From Actinomycetes bacterium (GTDB taxonomy: Bacteria; Actinomycetota; Acidimicrobiia; Acidimicrobiales; Acidimicrobiaceae), in assembly GCA_021841935.1 (NCBI GenBank), contig JAKCDL010000003.1, positions 62,001 through 126,000 on the forward strand: a stretch of DNA of 64,000 nt, written 5' to 3'. Made by a program: the position numbers and the translations under genes. Under the pieces are notes generated by a model that was not told the origin of the DNA, did no database searches, and saw only the letters and a program-made list of their open reading frames with translations. Positions 28,247 through 38,396 of this stretch are shown here, one piece after another (the stretch's first letter is position 1; every line of letters starts with the position of its first letter).

Positions 28247-29884
28247 GTGAAACTCTCTTACGAACAAGGAACAAGTAGTAAGCCGCTTCTTAGCGAGACT
28301 ATCGGTGCCAACTTTGAGTCAACGGTAGAGAAGTTTGGCGATCGAGATGCCGTCGTCTCGACTCATCAGGGAGCACGCTTTACATATCGACAATTGAATG
28401 AACTAGTCAACTCTCTAGCGGCTGGCCTTCTGGCAAAAGGGTTCAGAAAGGGAGACCGAGTCGGAATTTGGAGTCCCAATCGTTACGAGTGGGTCGTCGT
28501 TCAATATGCAACCGCCAAAATAGGCGTAATCCTGGTCAACATAAATCCCGCTTACAGGACTTCAGAGGTAGAGTTCGTACTACGACAATCAGGATGTTCT
28601 GCCGTCTTTGCGATGGACAGTTACAGAACAAGCATGTATCGAGAGATGCTCAACGAAGTCATTCCGACCCTCGAAAGGAGTGTAGAAGTCTTCATCTTCG
28701 ACGATGATTCGTTCAACGAGCTCCTTCTCCCTGTCAATGATGATGCACTTTCAGAGATATCTACAGCACTAAATTCATTGGATTTTGATGACCCAATAAA
28801 TATTCAATACACCTCCGGAACCACTGGCTTTCCTAAAGGTGCGACCCTCTCCCATCACAACATTCTCAATAACGGATACTTTGTTGGTGAAATATGTGGT
28901 TACAGCGAGAAGGACCGAGTCGTAATTCCGGTCCCTTACTACCACTGCTTCGGAATGGTAATGGGCAATCTAGCCTGCACGACCCATGGATCAACGATGG
29001 TCATTCCCTCATATACCTTCGAAGCCGATGCCGCTTTGAGGGCGGTTGAGAGTGAACATGCGACGTCACTCTATGGAGTGCCGACGATGTTCATCGCAGA
29101 ACTTGCCGATCCCGCTCTCGAAAAATATGACATCACATCGCTTCGAACCGGCATTATGGCTGGTTCACCATGTCCTGTAGAGGTCATGAAACAGGTCGTT
29201 AGCCGAATGAATATGGCAGAGGTTACAATCTGCTACGGCATGACAGAGACATCTCCCGTATCTACTCAAACTCGGGTAGACGACGACATAGACAAGCGAG
29301 TAGCGACCGTTGGCCGCGTCATGCCTCACCTCGAAGTAAAGATCGTGGATCCAAATGGTCACATTGTCCCGCGAGGAGTTCCCGGCGAATTCCTTACGCG
29401 TGGTTATTCAGTCATGCTTGGTTACTGGAATAATCCCGAGAAGACCAAAGAGGCAATTGATGCTGCTAGGTGGATGCACACCGGCGATCTCGCGATCATG
29501 GACGACGACGGGTACGTAAACATCGTTGGTCGCGCAAAGGACATGATCATAAGGGGCGGGGAAAATGTTTATCCGCGCGAAGTTGAAGAATTTCTTTACG
29601 GCCACCCCGCAATAAAAGATGTGTCTGTAATTGGTATTCCGGATGAAAAGTTCGGCGAAGAGATTATGGCATGGGTGATTCTCAAAGAAGGCTTTTCAGT
29701 CACTACAGACGAAATTAAGGACTTTTGCAGAGGAAAGATTGCCCACTACAAGGTGCCAAAAGAAGTTAAGTTCGTGAACGAATTTCCAATGACAGTAACT
29801 GGCAAAGTGCAAAAGTACGTTATGAAGCAAGCTTCTATCGAAGAGCTCAACCTTAAAGGTGTAGCCTCGATTGCACACGCTTGA
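28247..29884 (+). CDS. Fatty-acyl-CoA synthetase (AMP-binding)
   Basis: The protein has 545 residues from GTG 28247. AMP-binding signature [11 protein letters not shown] (188-198), then [23 protein letters not shown] (A5 motif), WMHTGDLA (A7), [22 protein letters not shown] (hinge, about 440) and the C-terminal MTVTGKVQK with the adenylation lysine. It resembles medium/long-chain acyl-CoA ligases of the FadD/AcsF type. It activates carboxylic acids as acyl-CoA in the cytoplasm. A hairpin follows the stop. Confidence 0.92.
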   Translation: MKLSYEQGTSSKPLLSETIGANFESTVEKFGDRDAVVSTHQGARFTYRQLNELVNSLAAGLLAKGFRKGDRVGIWSPNRYEWVVVQYATAKIGVILVNINPAYRTSEVEFVLRQSGCSAVFAMDSYRTSMYREMLNEVIPTLERSVEVFIFDDDSFNELLLPVNDDALSEISTALNSLDFDDPINIQYTSGTTGFPKGATLSHHNILNNGYFVGEICGYSEKDRVVIPVPYYHCFGMVMGNLACTTHGSTMVIPSYTFEADAALRAVESEHATSLYGVPTMFIAELADPALEKYDITSLRTGIMAGSPCPVEVMKQVVSRMNMAEVTICYGMTETSPVSTQTRVDDDIDKRVATVGRVMPHLEVKIVDPNGHIVPRGVPGEFLTRGYSVMLGYWNNPEKTKEAIDAARWMHTGDLAIMDDDGYVNIVGRAKDMIIRGGENVYPREVEEFLYGHPAIKDVSVIGIPDEKFGEEIMAWVILKEGFSVTTDEIKDFCRGKIAHYKVPKEVKFVNEFPMTVTGKVQKYVMKQASIEELNLKGVASIAHA

Positions 29885-29914
29885 GTGCAATAGCCATTTG
29901 CAGCGATTGCACTC
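29883..29914. terminator. Hairpin between convergent acyl-CoA ligase and GGDEF/EAL genes
   Basis: GAGTGCAAT (29883-29891) pairs exactly with ATTGCACTC (29906-29914) across 14 bases, starting within the ligase stop codon and followed by CTTTG. It probably acts as a terminator for the ligase transcript. Confidence 0.6.
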
Positions 29915-29934
29915 CTTTGACGGCCAAATTTGAG

Positions 29935-32900
29935 CTACTTCGCCTTTAACGCTAACTCAAGAGCCTCTTCGACTTTCAGAGGCTTAGAGAAGAGGTACCC
30001 TTGCACGTAGTCAGTGTTCAACGCAACTACTCGATCTAAGTGAGCAGCTGTCTCCACTCCTTCGGCTACGATCATCAACCTCGCCGCCTTTGCGATATCA
30101 AATAGCGCGGGGAGCATGTCGTGCCTAGTAGCGTCCGTCCCACTGTTGTCGCCCAGCACATAGCTCTTATCGATCTTCAAGATAGAAAATGGAAGCTTTC
30201 GGAGGTTATCAATCGTAGAGTTACCGACTCCAAAATCGTCAAGGGCGATTTGAAATCCCAATGCGACGGCATGTCGCATATGGGATTGAAATTCGGAACT
30301 TTGGAGAGCGGAGGCAGACTCAGTCACCTCAATTATTACGTCACCCTGGTTGAGCCCACGTTCGAATAGGCTTTCCACCAGCTTTTCGCAAAATCCACGC
30401 TCAAGAAATTGCAGTGAAGAAAAATTGATTGAAAATCTCATATCTGATCCAAAGTTGCGCCACTTTTTCAACTCATCGAGGGCTAGTTCAACGATACTCC
30501 ACCCAAGGGGAATAATGTAGTTGTGTCGCTCGGAGGCAGTAATAAATTCATATGGAGGGACGGCTCCTCTGCTTGGACAGTCCCATCGAGCCAACACCTC
30601 AAAGAATGCAATATCAGACCCATTAGGAGCGAATACCGGTTGAAGCATGACGTACAACTCACCGCGTGTTACGGCGTTTCTAAGATCAACGATCATTTGC
30701 AATTCGTAACGAATGTCATCCGCCCGGATGCCACCCTCATAGACTTCGACTCTCGCTTTTCCTAAATACTTAGCCCTGTAGGTAGCGCTCTCTGCCATAC
30801 GTAACAGACCCGATGCATCGATGTCCTTGGAGGCCATTGCCACACCAATACTTGCAGTTACGATAACTAAACCCTTTCCGGTTTCGATTGGCTGAGATAT
30901 CTCCCTTTTCAGCTCTTCAGCGACTAACAGTGCGGTGCCATCTGCGTCCATACGGGGCAAGAAGAGAGCAAATTCATCTCCACCTATTCTCGCTACCACC
31001 TCGCCCGGGCGCGCCTTGGCACGGATTCTCATCGCCGTCATAACGAGTACCTCGTCACATATTGACTCACCGTAGAGATGGTTAATATTCGAAAACTCAT
31101 CCAAGTCAATGACTATCAAAGCGATAGAGTCCTCGGCAGAAGGGGATAATCCTAGGTCGCTGTGCATTCTCGAAAGAAGTGAGGCTCGATTTTCAAGGTT
31201 GGTAAGCGAATCGTGAGACGATGAATCCCTAACGTGAGCTATTAGCTCCCGGCGCTCGGAAATGTCAGTTGCCGACAGAACAAATCCTGCGATAGATCCA
31301 TCATTGCTCTTCATCGGTTCAACATTCAATAAAATCCACGAAGGTCGTCCCTTTGCCGAGACTATCTTCAATTCGAGAGAGCCCATATGGTTGCGACGAC
31401 CATCGTTAAATCCACTCACCAAATTCTCAAAGTAAGGAATTACGAGATCAACCTCATTTGCTCCTAGAAAACTAAAAAGGTTGACGCCTACTAGCTCTGC
31501 TTCATCTATGTCGAGAAGTTTTGCAACTGAAGGCGAGGCAAACTCAACCGTCCCAGCTAGGTCTATAATTCCAACCATGTCACGGAGGTTTGCAGTTATC
31601 GCTCGAAAACGTTCCGCCTCGGACTCCGCGGCTCGCAAAAGGCTATCGATTCTGTACAGTCGATCCTGACTAACAACAATGAAGCTGAGCAACTTCTCTA
31701 ATACGTTTACAAAGTCAGCAGTTGGCCCTTTTGATCCGCCCCGGGGTCTAGCACTTAAATCGATGGTAGAGCCGCCTTCGCCAAAAAGCTTCATATCCGG
31801 AATCTTTTCTTGGACGACACTTGCATCGTCCAAATCTGTCATCCGTCTAGGTTCTCGCCCTCTTTCGCCAAAGTCAACATTTGCAAGGTGAACAAGTTCG
31901 CCGTCTCGCATCGACAGCGCAACCTCAGCTCCAGCAAATTCACCATGGAGCTCAAGCGCGTCAATTACAAGATTGGCAATCTCTCGCGGAGTCATATCGG
32001 ACTTTGCGTTATCGACCAAAGAGATGAGTGCTTCTAGTTCGAAGAAACGCCGCGAAGCGCTTCGCCTCAGCTTCGCCCTTTCAAAGGCAACGGTAGCAGA
32101 CCGAGCAAAGTGAAGTAGTATTTCGAGATCGACGAGATCAAATGTCTCAGGTACCTCAGAGAGGACTCCGAGCACACCTACCACCTCATCATTTGGACCA
32201 ATTAGCGGAACTACGATTATGGATTCCGCCCCCAAAACTATAGACTCGAGGTATTCGAGCATGCCTTCTAACATTGGGTAATATCGCATCTTGCTGCGAT
32301 GAAAGATAAGGACAGGACTTTGGTTTTGCGCTACGAATCCTGCGACCCCCTCATGGGAGCTACGTCGTCGGCCAACTACCCCTCCGAGGGGACCATGAGA
32401 TCCAACCAAGGTAGATGACCCTTCAGCGTGATCCAAAACTACAATTCTTGCGGAATTTCCCCTAACAACCGCAGAAGCAATACGTGCTATGTCGCTAAAG
32501 GCCACATCATCGTCGACATTGAAGACCACCGATTGCAATGCATCGCTCAAATAGGCAAATCCATCCTTGTATCGATTCGTCTTAGATGAGTTGTACTCCG
32601 AATCGATGAAGCGAGCAGTGCGACGTATCCCAACGTGTTTTATCAAAGTGGCCAAATTTTGAAGTGTCGACTCCTGGCTAACTTGAACAATCACAACACC
32701 TGATATCGGCACTGCATCTGAACCCGAAATAAGAGGAACCACAAGAAACTTTTTGGAAAATTGGCCCTCGTCAGCTTCAACAAAGTGAAGTGAGCGTGAA
32801 TTCGATGGACCAAAGAGTGGCGATGTAAAGTTGGTTTTATCAGAGACTGGCCAAAGGGAGGGCAATAAATCGCTCTCATCATCTAGGTGCGATGAACCAC

Positions 32901-33066
32901 CTGAAAAGGCCGCCCTCACGAGAGAGAGGCGATCAGGGTCGTAGCAGTACAACCAGGCGCTCATCGCATTACAGTCGCGTACTAATGTTGCGCAAATGTG
33001 TTTAGCGACACCAATGAGCTGTTTGGAGTCAGTCCATCGAGGCGTAACTGACATTATAACCCGCAA
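29935..33066 (-). CDS. GGDEF/EAL c-di-GMP enzyme with GAF and PAS sensor domains
   Basis: This soluble protein has 1043 residues. Two or three GAF-like regions (about 15-150, 170-335 and a weaker one 345-470) are followed by PAS (485-605), GGDEF (615-780) and EAL (790-1040). GGDEF is intact at 695-699, but the I-site position reads RPGE rather than RxxD. The EAL signature reads E823-V-L, with the other metal and substrate residues present (INFSS, IEVTES, ALDDFGVG, ILKIDKS, AEGVE, VQGYLF). The phosphodiesterase half is therefore likely active. The start may be TTG 33066 or ATG 33054. Confidence 0.9.
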   Translation of the reverse strand: MRVIMSVTPRWTDSKQLIGVAKHICATLVRDCNAMSAWLYCYDPDRLSLVRAAFSGGSSHLDDESDLLPSLWPVSDKTNFTSPLFGPSNSRSLHFVEADEGQFSKKFLVVPLISGSDAVPISGVVIVQVSQESTLQNLATLIKHVGIRRTARFIDSEYNSSKTNRYKDGFAYLSDALQSVVFNVDDDVAFSDIARIASAVVRGNSARIVVLDHAEGSSTLVGSHGPLGGVVGRRRSSHEGVAGFVAQNQSPVLIFHRSKMRYYPMLEGMLEYLESIVLGAESIIVVPLIGPNDEVVGVLGVLSEVPETFDLVDLEILLHFARSATVAFERAKLRRSASRRFFELEALISLVDNAKSDMTPREIANLVIDALELHGEFAGAEVALSMRDGELVHLANVDFGERGREPRRMTDLDDASVVQEKIPDMKLFGEGGSTIDLSARPRGGSKGPTADFVNVLEKLLSFIVVSQDRLYRIDSLLRAAESEAERFRAITANLRDMVGIIDLAGTVEFASPSVAKLLDIDEAELVGVNLFSFLGANEVDLVIPYFENLVSGFNDGRRNHMGSLELKIVSAKGRPSWILLNVEPMKSNDGSIAGFVLSATDISERRELIAHVRDSSSHDSLTNLENRASLLSRMHSDLGLSPSAEDSIALIVIDLDEFSNINHLYGESICDEVLVMTAMRIRAKARPGEVVARIGGDEFALFLPRMDADGTALLVAEELKREISQPIETGKGLVIVTASIGVAMASKDIDASGLLRMAESATYRAKYLGKARVEVYEGGIRADDIRYELQMIVDLRNAVTRGELYVMLQPVFAPNGSDIAFFEVLARWDCPSRGAVPPYEFITASERHNYIIPLGWSIVELALDELKKWRNFGSDMRFSINFSSLQFLERGFCEKLVESLFERGLNQGDVIIEVTESASALQSSEFQSHMRHAVALGFQIALDDFGVGNSTIDNLRKLPFSILKIDKSYVLGDNSGTDATRHDMLPALFDIAKAARLMIVAEGVETAAHLDRVVALNTDYVQGYLFSKPLKVEEALELALKAK

Positions 33067-33598
33067 TTCCGATCACTCTAAAACAAACTCCAACGAATCG
33101 ATCCACTGCAAACAGCAAAGGTTTCAAAAAGAAACCTAATTGAAAAACATACTAGAATTTCATTTGCTAAGAGTGCTCGAGCAAAGATTACTTACATTCG
33201 CAAAAGCTGACTTACTACTCCAGTTGTGTTGATCCCTAACCTCGTGCCCTACTTCGGCATACAAAAGCGAGAGCTAAGCACGTTCAGCCTTCACGAACTT
33301 TCATTCGCCCTACAGGCTAGTTGCAAATCTTCTTGAATTTTCTTTCAATACCGTATAAGCACATCAAATTTCAGGTAACTTTTGGCACACAAACGACTCA
33401 TAAAGCTGTATCCCCCACCGAAACAAACCGCAATTAAAGGGTATAAATCCCTTAGGAGTTATGCCGACATCAGAGCTACAGCAGTTCACTCCAGCACAAC
33501 GGATCCTCGAATGATAGAGGTGATGATCTAGGGACGCGATGGCCGTATGCTGATATCATCTGGGCCTAGAGTAGCCGAGTGTAGATAGGTGTGCTGGA
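33067..33598. other. Gene-free divergent region
   Basis: There are about 530 bases with no plausible gene. A short hairpin AAGGG/CCCTT lies near 33436-33453. It probably holds promoters for the flanking divergent genes. Confidence 0.4.
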
Positions 33599-34255
33599 TT
33601 GAATCATCACGTTAAGAGCGAACCGCGTTGGCCAGCGACCGTTGCCCTAGCAATTGCGATCACCCTTTATGTCGTCCTACCTTCGAAGCTCATCTTTGGA
33701 CCGCGCTTCCTAATTCCGATACTCGAGGCCGCACTTTTGATTCCGCTGAATATAGCGGTTCCATTTAGAAATCACACCGAAACCACCGTCTTCAGAGCTT
33801 TGGCAGTTGGTCTTATACTTCTAATCAACTTGTCAAACCTAGCGTCTGTTGCATTACTCGTCAAACAACTTCTTGTAAACAACTCTCTCTCCGGCAAAGT
33901 TCTCGTCGCAGCCGCCGCAGCAATTTGGTTGACCAATATCTTCGTCTTCGGTCTTTGGTTTTGGGAAGTCGATCGCGGTGGACCCGCGAAGCGTGCCGTG
34001 GCCCTCGTTGATGGAGTTGCCCTAGCGCCAGACTTTCTATTTCCTCAGATGTCGATCGAACAGCTAAAGAATAAACCTTGGCGTCCAGCCTTCTTCGACT
34101 ACCTTTATCTGTCACTGACAAATGCCACTGCTTTTAGCCCAACTGACACCATGCCCTTGACGAAGATTGCAAAGGCTCTAATGGCATCTGAATCTCTGGT
34201 TTCGATGGTCACCGTACTGATAGTAGCCGCGCGAGCAGTCAACATCTTGCCATAA
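33599..34255 (+). CDS. Conserved multi-pass membrane protein, unknown function
   Basis: The protein has 218 residues from TTG 33599 with about five membrane segments. The conserved-looking stretch FGLWFWEVDRGGPAKRA (about 118-135) and the YLSLTNATAFSPTDTMPLT segment before the last helices recall a family of actinobacterial DUF1345-like or potassium-channel-pore-like membrane proteins, but I cannot name it. Monocistronic. Confidence 0.65.
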   Translation: MNHHVKSEPRWPATVALAIAITLYVVLPSKLIFGPRFLIPILEAALLIPLNIAVPFRNHTETTVFRALAVGLILLINLSNLASVALLVKQLLVNNSLSGKVLVAAAAAIWLTNIFVFGLWFWEVDRGGPAKRAVALVDGVALAPDFLFPQMSIEQLKNKPWRPAFFDYLYLSLTNATAFSPTDTMPLTKIAKALMASESLVSMVTVLIVAARAVNILP

Positions 34256-34340
34256 AAGTCGCCATTAGAAAGAGATACGAACTACAAAAGGCAGAGCGTT
34301 TCAGGATTTAGATGGTCAAAGTCAAAGCCGTTAAGATCCT

Positions 34341-34784
34341 TTAGGAATTAACGTCCCTTATACGACGACAAATGCCCTCCAGCTGTTGCATCTCCATGGG
34401 TTCGAGGGTAGATGAAAAGAATCGTTTGGCTATTGGATCATGACTTTTGAGAGCTTCTTCTATGCGTTCAACTCCCAAAGAGGTAAGCCTAACTAGCGTT
34501 GCCCGTCGATTTGAGGGATCCGTCTCCCGTTCGACCAACTCCGACGCCTCCATTTTATCTAGCATGCGACTGAAGGTACTTGCCGGAAAGGTTACCTGCT
34601 GAGCCAGCTCACCCACTCTTTGACACTCCGTAGGGGATCTATAGATTCGGACCATCGTTTCAAACCAAGCCCCCTGTAATCCAGTTGCCTCCTCTAAGGC
34701 CGCGTAGATGTTTCTTTGGAGATACGAGGCCGCCTCCAAGAATAGGCCAATTCTGTCAAAAAGTTCGGAGTCGAAATTAGTCAC
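34341..34784 (-). CDS. MarR-family transcriptional regulator
   Basis: The protein has 147 residues. The winged-helix core has VGELAQQVTFPASTFSRML (about residues 55-75) and the wing RETDPSNRRATLVRLTSLG. It is divergent from a three-gene group (dioxygenase, esterase, LLM flavin enzyme), with 86 AT-rich bases between carrying a 14-base direct repeat. It is likely the repressor of that group, by analogy with MhqR-type MarR regulators of quinone/catechol-stress operons; the analogy is inferred. Confidence 0.88.
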   Translation of the reverse strand: MTNFDSELFDRIGLFLEAASYLQRNIYAALEEATGLQGAWFETMVRIYRSPTECQRVGELAQQVTFPASTFSRMLDKMEASELVERETDPSNRRATLVRLTSLGVERIEEALKSHDPIAKRFFSSTLEPMEMQQLEGICRRIRDVNS

Positions 34785-34799
34785 ACAATCATATTACAC

Positions 34800-34828
34800 C
34801 ATATGGAATAATTGCATATGGAATAATT
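34800..34828. promoter_or_regulatory. Direct repeat CATATGGAATAATT x2, likely MarR operator region
   Basis: The 14-mer occurs at 34800-34813 and again at 34815-34828, one base apart, with an AATTATTATATATAATT near-palindrome following. It fills the divergent promoter between marR and the dioxygenase gene. Confidence 0.55.
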
Positions 34829-34870
34829 ATTATATATAATTGGAGAAGAAGCACAAGAGAAGGCAACTAG

Positions 34871-35644
34871 ATGGCAACAACAGCGACATTTATCGGTCAT
34901 GGAAGTCCCATGAATACCCTTGAGAAGAACAAGTGGACTTCTGCGTGGCGAGACCTTGGAGTGACAATAGGAAAACCACGGGCAATTTTAGCAATTTCAG
35001 CCCACTGGTATATCAATGCGACTGCCGTTACTTCAATGGAGCGGCCAAAGGTCATCCATGACTTTTATGGCTTTCCACAAGAACTCTTCAACTTTGACTA
35101 CCCTGCCCCAGGGAACCCAGATCTTGCTCGCCAAGTCGCCGAAATCGCAAAGCCAGATGTAGTAAGCTTGGATGACACAACCTGGGGGATCGACCATGGT
35201 ACGTGGTCAGTGCTTGCACATATGTTTCCAAACGCAGATGTCCCAATAGTTCAGCTGGCTATTGATGCCAGTAGACCCATCGAGTACCACATAGATCTTG
35301 GCGCTAAACTCGCACAACTACTAGACGACGATGTATTAATCCTTGGATCTGGAAACGTAGTGCACAATCTGCGACAGGTTCAATGGAGCGCTGAGGACAG
35401 GGGATTTAAGTGGGCATGGGAATTCGACGGCGATGTAGCATCGACCGTCGAAAATCGACCTGAAGATATAAAGGCCATGCATGAACATGAATCGTATCGC
35501 CTAGCAGTTCCAACTCCTGATCATTTTCTTCCCTTGGCCTACGTTGCCGGCGTCGCTTCCGAAAAGGGACTTCGATTCGAAAAGGTCATCGAAGGTTGCA
35601 CACTTGGATCACTCTCGATGACCACCTACAAGTTGACCAAATAA
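34871..35644 (+). CDS. ygiD: Class III extradiol dioxygenase (YgiD/DODA family)
   Basis: The protein has 257 residues. Metal ligands and family motifs: FIGHGSPMN (His9), AISAHWY (His at about 46), IHDFYGFP, WGIDHGTWSVL and GSGNVVHNLR, at the spacing of the zinc-dependent DOPA 4,5-dioxygenase family, which cleaves catechols. It is first in a probable operon of three genes opposite a MarR regulator, fitting catechol/quinone detoxification. Confidence 0.9.
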   Translation: MATTATFIGHGSPMNTLEKNKWTSAWRDLGVTIGKPRAILAISAHWYINATAVTSMERPKVIHDFYGFPQELFNFDYPAPGNPDLARQVAEIAKPDVVSLDDTTWGIDHGTWSVLAHMFPNADVPIVQLAIDASRPIEYHIDLGAKLAQLLDDDVLILGSGNVVHNLRQVQWSAEDRGFKWAWEFDGDVASTVENRPEDIKAMHEHESYRLAVPTPDHFLPLAYVAGVASEKGLRFEKVIEGCTLGSLSMTTYKLTK

Positions 35645-35676
35645 CACGACAAAACAACCAATAAAGAGGCGCTTCA

Positions 35677-36306
35677 ATGGCAAATTTTACATATGAAAAA
35701 TTCGGCAATACAGAACCTTCGGCACCGCTCATCGTCCTACTACACGGCAGGGGTGCAAATGAGTTATCACTGTTTGGCTTAGCAAAGGAGATAGACCCTC
35801 GGTTTCGAGTCATCTCTCTCAGAGGGCCAATCGAATTAGCGCCAAATAGCTTTACATGGTTCCAAAACCGCGGTATCGGAAGACCAATTCCAGAGTCGCT
35901 GCGACAATCGCTCAATTGGTTCTACCAATTTTGTGAGATCGAAAATCCACTCCAAAGACCAGTAACGGTTGTTGGATTCAGTGGTGGGGCTGCATTTGCT
36001 GGAGCGATTGCACTCGATCGGCTGACCCCACTCGCTGGAGCTGCCATTCTCTACGGCACAATTCCATTCGATGCAGGCCTACCGGTCGAAAAGGATAGTT
36101 TGCGCGAAGTTCAAGTATTTGTCGCACAGGGCAAAAGTGATAGCGTAATGCCACCAGAGCTCATGGAGAGAACTTGGGAGTATCTCCATAGCGAGTCAGG
36201 GTCAAATCTAGAGGCCCACAAAAGCGATGGTGGGCACGAAATTACAGCCGATATTGTAGATCACCTCAACAGTTGGATAGCAAGTGTCGCTCCCGCAACA
36301 AATTGA
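35677..36306 (+). CDS. Alpha/beta hydrolase (phospholipase/carboxylesterase family, MhqD-like)
   Basis: The protein has 209 residues. IVLLHGRGANE near the N-terminus, the nucleophile elbow GFSGGAAFA (Ser at about 106), VAQGKSDSVMP with the catalytic Asp (about 153) and DGGHEI with the His (about 188). Size and motifs match the esterase group containing B. subtilis MhqD. It lies 32 bases after the dioxygenase gene and overlaps the next gene by 23 bases. Confidence 0.87.
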   Translation: MANFTYEKFGNTEPSAPLIVLLHGRGANELSLFGLAKEIDPRFRVISLRGPIELAPNSFTWFQNRGIGRPIPESLRQSLNWFYQFCEIENPLQRPVTVVGFSGGAAFAGAIALDRLTPLAGAAILYGTIPFDAGLPVEKDSLREVQVFVAQGKSDSVMPPELMERTWEYLHSESGSNLEAHKSDGGHEITADIVDHLNSWIASVAPATN

Positions 36307-37339
36307 ATTTGGGGTATTCACATTCGGCGAAGTGTCCGCAACGTCGAACAATTCCCTCATCACCAATCCAAAGGCTCGATTACGCGAGATAATTGATCTT
36401 GCCAAGATCGCCGACCAAGCGGGAATCGGAGTCTTTGGAGTTGGCGAGCACCATCGAAGAGACTTTGCAATATCATCACCACCAGTCGTGCTATCAGCGA
36501 TTGCAGAGGCAACCGATCAAATAAAGTTGACATCTTCTGTAACAGTTCTATCTACCTCAGATCCCGTCAAGGTCTACGAAGACTTTGCAACTTTGGACTT
36601 AATCTCGGATGGTAGAGCTGAAATCACCGCTGGACGTGGAGCCTACATCGAGTCGTTTCCACTTTTCGGCTATGAACTGTCCGACTACGAAGAGCTCTTC
36701 GAGGAAAAGCTTGACCTTTTGACGCAGATCCTGCGGAATGAAACCCTTGAATGGAGCGGGAAATTCAGATCAGCCCTCAGTTCAGCCGGAATCTATCCAA
36801 GGGCTACCTCCCCAGATCTACCACTATGGCTAGCCGTCGGAGGAACACCTGCTTCAGTAGTACGAGCAGCAAGATTCGGCCTACCGCTGTACTTCGCTAT
36901 TCTTTCAAATCCGAAAGGCTTTATAGAACTTGCGAATCTCTACAGATCAGCGTTGGAGAGATTTGGAACTAAAAGTTCACAAAGTCGGATTGGAGTTTCA
37001 AGTCACTTTTACGTTGAAGAGACTTCACAGGGTGCACGAGATACCTTCTTCCCTCATTACTCACAGTACATAGGTCAAAACATGCCAGGTGCGCGTCGTG
37101 GCAATTTGCCACGCGCAAATTATGAGAGCTGGCTTTCACCTGCTGGTGCCTTAATGGTTGGTAGCCCGGAAGAGATAACAGAAAAGATCCTTTGGGAGAT
37201 CGAAATTCTAGGCCACACTAGGTTTTTGGCCCAAATTGGCCTCGGCGGCCTACCCTTCAAAGAAACCGCTAGGTCAATAGAAATTCTTGCAACCGATGTC
37301 TTGCCGCAAGTAAATAAGTTTGCTCAGACCAAATCCTAA
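36284..37339 (+). CDS. LLM-class flavin-dependent oxidoreductase
   Basis: This 351-residue bacterial-luciferase-like monooxygenase of the FMN type starts at GTG 36284, inside the end of the esterase gene. Motifs: GVFGVGEHHRRDFA (about 47-60), SSVTVLSTSDPVKVYEDFATLD (about 86-107), GRAEITAGRG and PLWLAVGGTPASVVRAA. It is the third gene of the MarR-linked unit. It may oxidise an aromatic or quinone, but the substrate is unknown. Its stop overlaps the convergent HNH gene by four bases. Confidence 0.9.
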   Translation: MSLPQQIEFGVFTFGEVSATSNNSLITNPKARLREIIDLAKIADQAGIGVFGVGEHHRRDFAISSPPVVLSAIAEATDQIKLTSSVTVLSTSDPVKVYEDFATLDLISDGRAEITAGRGAYIESFPLFGYELSDYEELFEEKLDLLTQILRNETLEWSGKFRSALSSAGIYPRATSPDLPLWLAVGGTPASVVRAARFGLPLYFAILSNPKGFIELANLYRSALERFGTKSSQSRIGVSSHFYVEETSQGARDTFFPHYSQYIGQNMPGARRGNLPRANYESWLSPAGALMVGSPEEITEKILWEIEILGHTRFLAQIGLGGLPFKETARSIEILATDVLPQVNKFAQTKS

Positions 37340-38259
37340 GGTCTACTCTTCTTTCGACCATTGGAGAGCGTTGAAGGAGCTCTAAAGACCGATCTCAAAT
37401 GCCATTCAACATTTTTCTGCATCGGAGGCTGATATTGCGACTTAGGTTGGCTCATCTCCCTACCCGCAAGGGCGGTAACCATCTGAAACGAGGCCTCGCT
37501 CGCTCCAGAGTATTGCGGCGAAATCATAATTTCATACTCGATGCTGACAGCAATCGCTCCACGATCAAAGAGCTTATGATGCATCGTGCAAAGCGCTAGA
37601 CCATTAGTTACGTTGGCATCTCCGCCAAAGGCGTGCCACTTTAAGTGTGCGGCTTCGACGCCGACGCTAGCGCCACCTATTCGACCGTCGTAACCACAGA
37701 ATGCGCACTTCGATTCGTAGGCATCCAATACATCTTCCCTAAATTGAGCTTCTCGTACTCTGCTAATTCTCTGAGTGACAACGGTTTCGAACGATATATC
37801 TTGGTTGTCAAATCCAACTTTCAATAAGATCTCATCGTGTAACGACTTTGGAAAATTATTATCGAGAATTGCGTGGACTAAGGATCCGGAAAGAGCTGGA
37901 TCACTCCTGAGGTCGACCAGAAATTCGTCAATGAATTCGCCTACATAGCCATCGCGTAATGCCGATACCATGCCACCAGGCGAATCTTCGCCATTAGGGC
38001 CCTTCACCCTCCAAAAACCATCGCTTTGTAGGTAATGAAAGGGGAACTCAGGTCGTCCCCTTCCTTTTGACGTCTTTGAATACTCTTCAATTAGCGTACG
38101 AAGCAATACTTCAACTTCAGCGAAGCTAACAGTCACAGAACCAGTTCTCTGAAATATAGCTAGGACGATCAGCATCAATAAGCCTTTATGGGGCGCCCGC
38201 TGACCATTCTTGTTGAACGACCTAACACTACTTATCTCTTGGAGCCAATCTCTTTCCAC
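37336..38259 (-). CDS. Phosphorothioated-DNA-binding HNH restriction endonuclease (ScoMcrA-like)
   Basis: The protein has 307 residues. The N-terminal 150 residues match the sulfur-binding domain of ScoMcrA-type enzymes: APHKGLLMLIVLA (about 22-34) and FPFHYLQSDGFW (about 72-83). The C-terminal HNH nuclease has CAFCGY (Cys185, Cys188), AAHLKWH (His205, His209), NGLALC (Asn219, Cys224) and MHHKLFD (His227-228). The family restricts DNA with phosphorothioate or methylated modifications. No dnd genes are nearby, so it is probably a stand-alone defence against modified foreign DNA. GTG start. Confidence 0.85.
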   Translation of the reverse strand: MERDWLQEISSVRSFNKNGQRAPHKGLLMLIVLAIFQRTGSVTVSFAEVEVLLRTLIEEYSKTSKGRGRPEFPFHYLQSDGFWRVKGPNGEDSPGGMVSALRDGYVGEFIDEFLVDLRSDPALSGSLVHAILDNNFPKSLHDEILLKVGFDNQDISFETVVTQRISRVREAQFREDVLDAYESKCAFCGYDGRIGGASVGVEAAHLKWHAFGGDANVTNGLALCTMHHKLFDRGAIAVSIEYEIMISPQYSGASEASFQMVTALAGREMSQPKSQYQPPMQKNVEWHLRSVFRAPSTLSNGRKKSRP

Positions 38260-38396
38260 GGCAAAATTTCTAGGTAGATAACGGATTAGGAAAGTCTCTT
38301 TGTGTCTACGGATAAATGATAAAAAAAGAATCCAACAATCAGCTTCTGCAAATGAGAACTACATGCGTTGAAAACTAACCGATTTTGGACAATCTT

